A program made the position numbers and the translations under genes. The notes beneath the pieces are model-generated. The model ran no database searches and was not told where the DNA came from. It worked only from the letters and a program-made list of their open reading frames with translations. DNA of 64,000 nt, taken from contig CAKUON010000005.1 in the NCBI GenBank assembly GCA_934668875.1, positions 62,001 through 126,000 of the forward strand. Reading direction: 5' to 3'. Below, piece after piece: positions 61,597-64,000 of the stretch. The stretch comes from an uncultured Collinsella sp. GTDB lineage: Bacteria > Actinomycetota > Coriobacteriia > Coriobacteriales > Coriobacteriaceae. Positions within the stretch are counted from its first letter, which is position 1; every line of letters begins with the position of its first letter.

Positions 61597-62172
61597 ATGA
61601 AGCCGTTGCTGCTGCATGCTTGCTGTGCGCCGTGCTCGCTTGAGCCGGTTCGCTTGCTGCGCGAGGAGGGGTTTGAGCCCACGATTTGCTGGACCAACCC
61701 CAATATTCAGCCACGTGATGAATGGCAGCGCCGCTTGGACGAGCTGCGCCGTTGGTGTGCCGACGGTGGCATCGAGCTCATCGAGGCGGGGGAGGACCGC
61801 GAGCGTTGGGAGGTCGGCGTAGCCCCTCTGGCTGCCGATCGCCCTCGCCGCTGCCGTGCGTGCTATGCCCTGCGCCTGGCCGAGGCGTGCCGCGTTGCCC
61901 AGGAGCGCGGGTTTGATTATGTGGGCACAACGCTCGCCGTCTCGCCGTATCAGCTGTTCGACACCTGTAATGATGTGCTTGAGCGCTTGGCAGCCGCCCG
62001 TGGGCTCACCCCGGTGATTCGCGATTTTCGCCCGTACTATCCCGAGGCCACGCGCCGTTCGCGCGAGTTGGGCATGTATCGACAGAACTACTGCGGCTGT
62101 CGCTTCTCTGCTGTTGAGGCGGCCATGGACCGAGCCCGCATCCGCGACGAGCGCAAAGCCGCCAAAAATTAG
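61597..62172 (+). CDS. queH: Epoxyqueuosine reductase QueH
   Basis: This 191-residue non-cobalamin epoxyqueuosine reductase performs the last step of queuosine synthesis in tRNA. The cysteine motifs are visible as HACCAPCS near the start, CRACYALR near residue 90 and YCGCRFS near the end; they hold the [4Fe-4S] cluster and second metal site. ATG 61597 has GAGAGGAG 6 bases upstream. queA follows 64 bases later. QueH replaces the cobalamin-dependent QueG, so this step spares cobalamin. Confidence 0.9.
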   Translation: MKPLLLHACCAPCSLEPVRLLREEGFEPTICWTNPNIQPRDEWQRRLDELRRWCADGGIELIEAGEDRERWEVGVAPLAADRPRRCRACYALRLAEACRVAQERGFDYVGTTLAVSPYQLFDTCNDVLERLAAARGLTPVIRDFRPYYPEATRRSRELGMYRQNYCGCRFSAVEAAMDRARIRDERKAAKN

Positions 62173-62236
62173 CTCACTTGGGCCGACAGCCTGCTAGGAT
62201 GTAGGGCGGACTTTAGCTATATAAGGAGAATCTGAC

Positions 62237-63454
62237 GTGTCAATGCGTACCGATGATTTTGATTACAACCTGCCCGAAGAGCTCATCGCCCAGGCTCCCG
62301 CCGAGCCGCGCGATTCCTGCCGTCTGCTGGTGGTGGACCGCAAGGGTTCCGAGGCTGGAATGCCGCTGGAGCACGGCGGCACCGTCGAGCACCGCATCTT
62401 CCGTGACGTTATCGACTACATCGAGCCGGGTGACGTACTCGTCATCAACCAGACGCGCGTGATGCCGGCCCGCCTGATCGGCCGCAAGGCCGGCTCGGGC
62501 GGCGTGGTCGAGACGCTGCTGCTCAAGCGCCGCGAGGACGTGGATCCGCTGGGTCATGTTTGGGAGTGCCTGGTCAAGCCGGGCAAGCGCCTCAAGCCCG
62601 GCGCTCAGATTGAGTATCGCGCCGGTGGCGCCCATGCGCCCGAGGGGGCTCCCGTGGTGCTGACGGCCGAGATCGTCGACTTTGTCACCGATAGCCGCGG
62701 CGGCCGTCTGGTGCGCTTTGAGCCGGCCGGTTGCAATGCCGCCGGCGAGCCGCGTACGCTCGACGAGGCCATTCATGCCGCCGGCCATGTGCCGCTGCCG
62801 CCCTACATTACCGACTACGAGGGCGACCCCGAGAAGTATCAGACCGTGTACGCCATGAAGGAGGAGCACTCGGCTGCTGCCCCCACGGCGGGTCTGCACT
62901 TCACGCCCGAGCTTATGGCTGCTATCGAGGCCAAGGGCGCGAAGTTTGCCGCCGTCGAGCTCGAGGTCGGCATCGATACCTTCCGCTTGGTGGAGGAGGA
63001 CGACCCCACGCAGCACGTGATGCACACCGAGCGCTATCACGTGTCGCAGGAGGTAGTCGACGCCGTGCATAAGGCCAAGGCCGAGGGCCATCGCGTGATC
63101 GCCGTCGGTACCACCGCGGTGCGCTCGCTCGAGAGCGCGTTTGATGCGGACGCGCCGGTGGCTGACCCGGCCGTGACGGCGCGCTATTTTGAGGGTCGTG
63201 AGGACGGGGCCGACACGCTCGGCCGCGGTGACATCGTGGTGCGCGAGAACGCGACGACGCAGCTCTACCTCATGCCCGGCTCGACCTATCACGTGGTCGA
63301 CGCGCTCATCACGAACTTCCATGTGCCGCGCTCTACGCTCATGATGCTCGTGAGTGCGCTTGCCACCCGTGACCAGATCATGGATGCCTACGCCGCCGCC
63401 ATCGAAGAGCGTTACCGCTTCTTCAGCTTTGGCGACGCAATGCTCATTTGTTAG
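62237..63454 (+). CDS. queA: S-adenosylmethionine:tRNA ribosyltransferase-isomerase
   Basis: This 405-residue enzyme transfers the ribosyl part of SAM to preQ1 in tRNA to form epoxyqueuosine. It matches QueA from FDYNLPEELIAQAP through the late TTAVRSLES and NFHVPRSTLMMLVSA. GTG at 62237 is used because AAGGAG lies 8 bases upstream; ATG 62243 is too far. It acts just before QueH in the pathway. Confidence 0.95.
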   Translation: MSMRTDDFDYNLPEELIAQAPAEPRDSCRLLVVDRKGSEAGMPLEHGGTVEHRIFRDVIDYIEPGDVLVINQTRVMPARLIGRKAGSGGVVETLLLKRREDVDPLGHVWECLVKPGKRLKPGAQIEYRAGGAHAPEGAPVVLTAEIVDFVTDSRGGRLVRFEPAGCNAAGEPRTLDEAIHAAGHVPLPPYITDYEGDPEKYQTVYAMKEEHSAAAPTAGLHFTPELMAAIEAKGAKFAAVELEVGIDTFRLVEEDDPTQHVMHTERYHVSQEVVDAVHKAKAEGHRVIAVGTTAVRSLESAFDADAPVADPAVTARYFEGREDGADTLGRGDIVVRENATTQLYLMPGSTYHVVDALITNFHVPRSTLMMLVSALATRDQIMDAYAAAIEERYRFFSFGDAMLIC

Positions 63455-63673
63455 TTACGCGGTTCTACGAACCGCGTAACGGCTCGACGCTGCGCGGGCC
63501 GCATTTGGGCAATCTGACGTTCAACTTCAAGGGCGCGACCAGAAGGTCAGCGCCCTTTCGTTTCGCGTCACCTTGCCTCAAATGCGACCCGCTCGCTGGC
63601 TTATGCTCAACCTATGGCGTCATCTCGCTCCAAAGGGGCTTGGCTCGCTCTGGCGGGTTTTCGCTGTCGTTGC

Positions 63674-63852
63674 CAGGTACTCATTGGGGACGTACTTAAA
63701 TGAGTGCCTGCAGGATGAGAGTGGATAATCTCCCGTTTTTGGCCTGCTTGGGGGCTCAAAGTGGGAGATTATCCACTCTTGTCATTGGACTAGTCTTTGG
63801 GGACGTTCTTGTTTGACTAGTCGTTTAAGAACGTCCCCAATGGCTACTTGCT
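63674..63852. repeat. Composite of intergenic palindromes
   Basis: Three inverted repeats are nested here. AGGTACTCATT pairs with AAATGAGTGCCT (63674-63710). AGAGTGGATAATCTCCC pairs perfectly with GGGAGATTATCCACTCT (63718-63778). GGGGACGTTCTT pairs with AAGAACGTCCCC (63797-63839), with the direct repeat GACTAGTC nearby. The segment CATTGGGGACGTACTTAA also recurs inverted at the right end. The 389-base gap otherwise holds no gene. Confidence 0.6.
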
Positions 63853-64000
63853 TGTGAATAGCCAGATTGCGATGAGTACGAGGACTGCAGCGATGATGCA
63901 AGCGATGGCGCCGGTGAATTTGATGCGTGAGTCGCGGGTACGCTCGCGCACCGCGTCCTCGGTGGCCTCGAGCTGGGCGACTTCTCGCTCGGTCTCGGTG
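63844..64000 (-). CDS. C-terminal end of a membrane protein (cut by the window edge)
   Basis: Fifty-one codons before the stop at 63844 are in the window. The visible part has an acidic/basic helix (EREVAQLEATEDAVRERTRDSR, split as EREVAQLEATED then AVRERTRDSR) and one C-terminal membrane helix (IACIIAAVLVLIAIWLF) ending in TSK. The start lies beyond the window, so the product cannot be named. Confidence 0.6.
   Translation of the reverse strand, partial: TETEREVAQLEATEDAVRERTRDSRIKFTGAIACIIAAVLVLIAIWLFTSK

Overview
The window is a high-GC bacterial chromosome segment with short intergenic gaps and strong GAGG/AAGGAG ribosome binding sites. Gene content (an actinobacterial-type DnaE, SWIM-SNF2 helicases, HTH-HipA kinases, DUF4430 surface proteins, class III FBPase, FchA with FolD) points to a Coriobacteriia gut anaerobe. 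Collinsella is the most likely genus. This is inferred from protein character, not from a search. No rRNA, tRNA, CRISPR array or intact insertion sequence was seen.

Layout. 0.3-8.2 kb: lactaldehyde reductase (fucO), an M42 peptidase, an HTH-HipA kinase, mnmA, and the divergent pair cysK / Rrf2 regulator, then a small membrane protein and a TrpR-like protein. 8.3-25.4 kb: DNA maintenance (AddB-like nuclease, AddA-like helicase-nuclease, dnaE, a SWIM-SNF2 helicase), a one-domain superoxide reductase, and an NAD-synthetase-like protein that has lost its catalytic residues in both domains. 25.6-29.6 kb: ruvCAB and fhs. 29.8-38.2 kb: envelope proteins, namely a proline-rich membrane protein, a CDF transporter, a zinc-ribbon protein, a PH-like protein, a Tat-exported phospholipase C and two paralogous lipoproteins. 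38.6-44.2 kb: fchA-folD, a C69 dipeptidase and a UbiB-type kinase.

The most notable region is 44.3-51.5 kb. A cobalamin riboswitch precedes a 1993-residue exported protein with six Ig-like modules, four transcobalamin-like DUF4430 modules, a PQQ-type beta-propeller and a C-terminal membrane anchor. Its stop codon overlaps the start of a second, membrane-anchored DUF4430 protein. I read this as a candidate surface cobalamin-capture system of a Gram-positive-type cell, parallel in idea to BtuG of Bacteroides but built differently.

51.7-64 kb: two GtrA paralogues, class III FBPase, a DegV protein, an unknown TIM-barrel-like protein, a tRNA/rRNA group (RsmB-like methyltransferase, an atypical MetRS-like enzyme, queH, queA), a DUF3267 metalloprotease and the end of a membrane protein cut by the window edge.

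The intergenic regions are rich in long palindromes of several distinct families (about 1.5, 15.2, 19.2/61.5, 40.1 and 63.7 kb). One of them looks like an AT-rich MITE. A second metabolic theme is one-carbon metabolism: fhs, a stand-alone cyclohydrolase FchA, and a FolD that lacks the cyclohydrolase lysine and glutamine.
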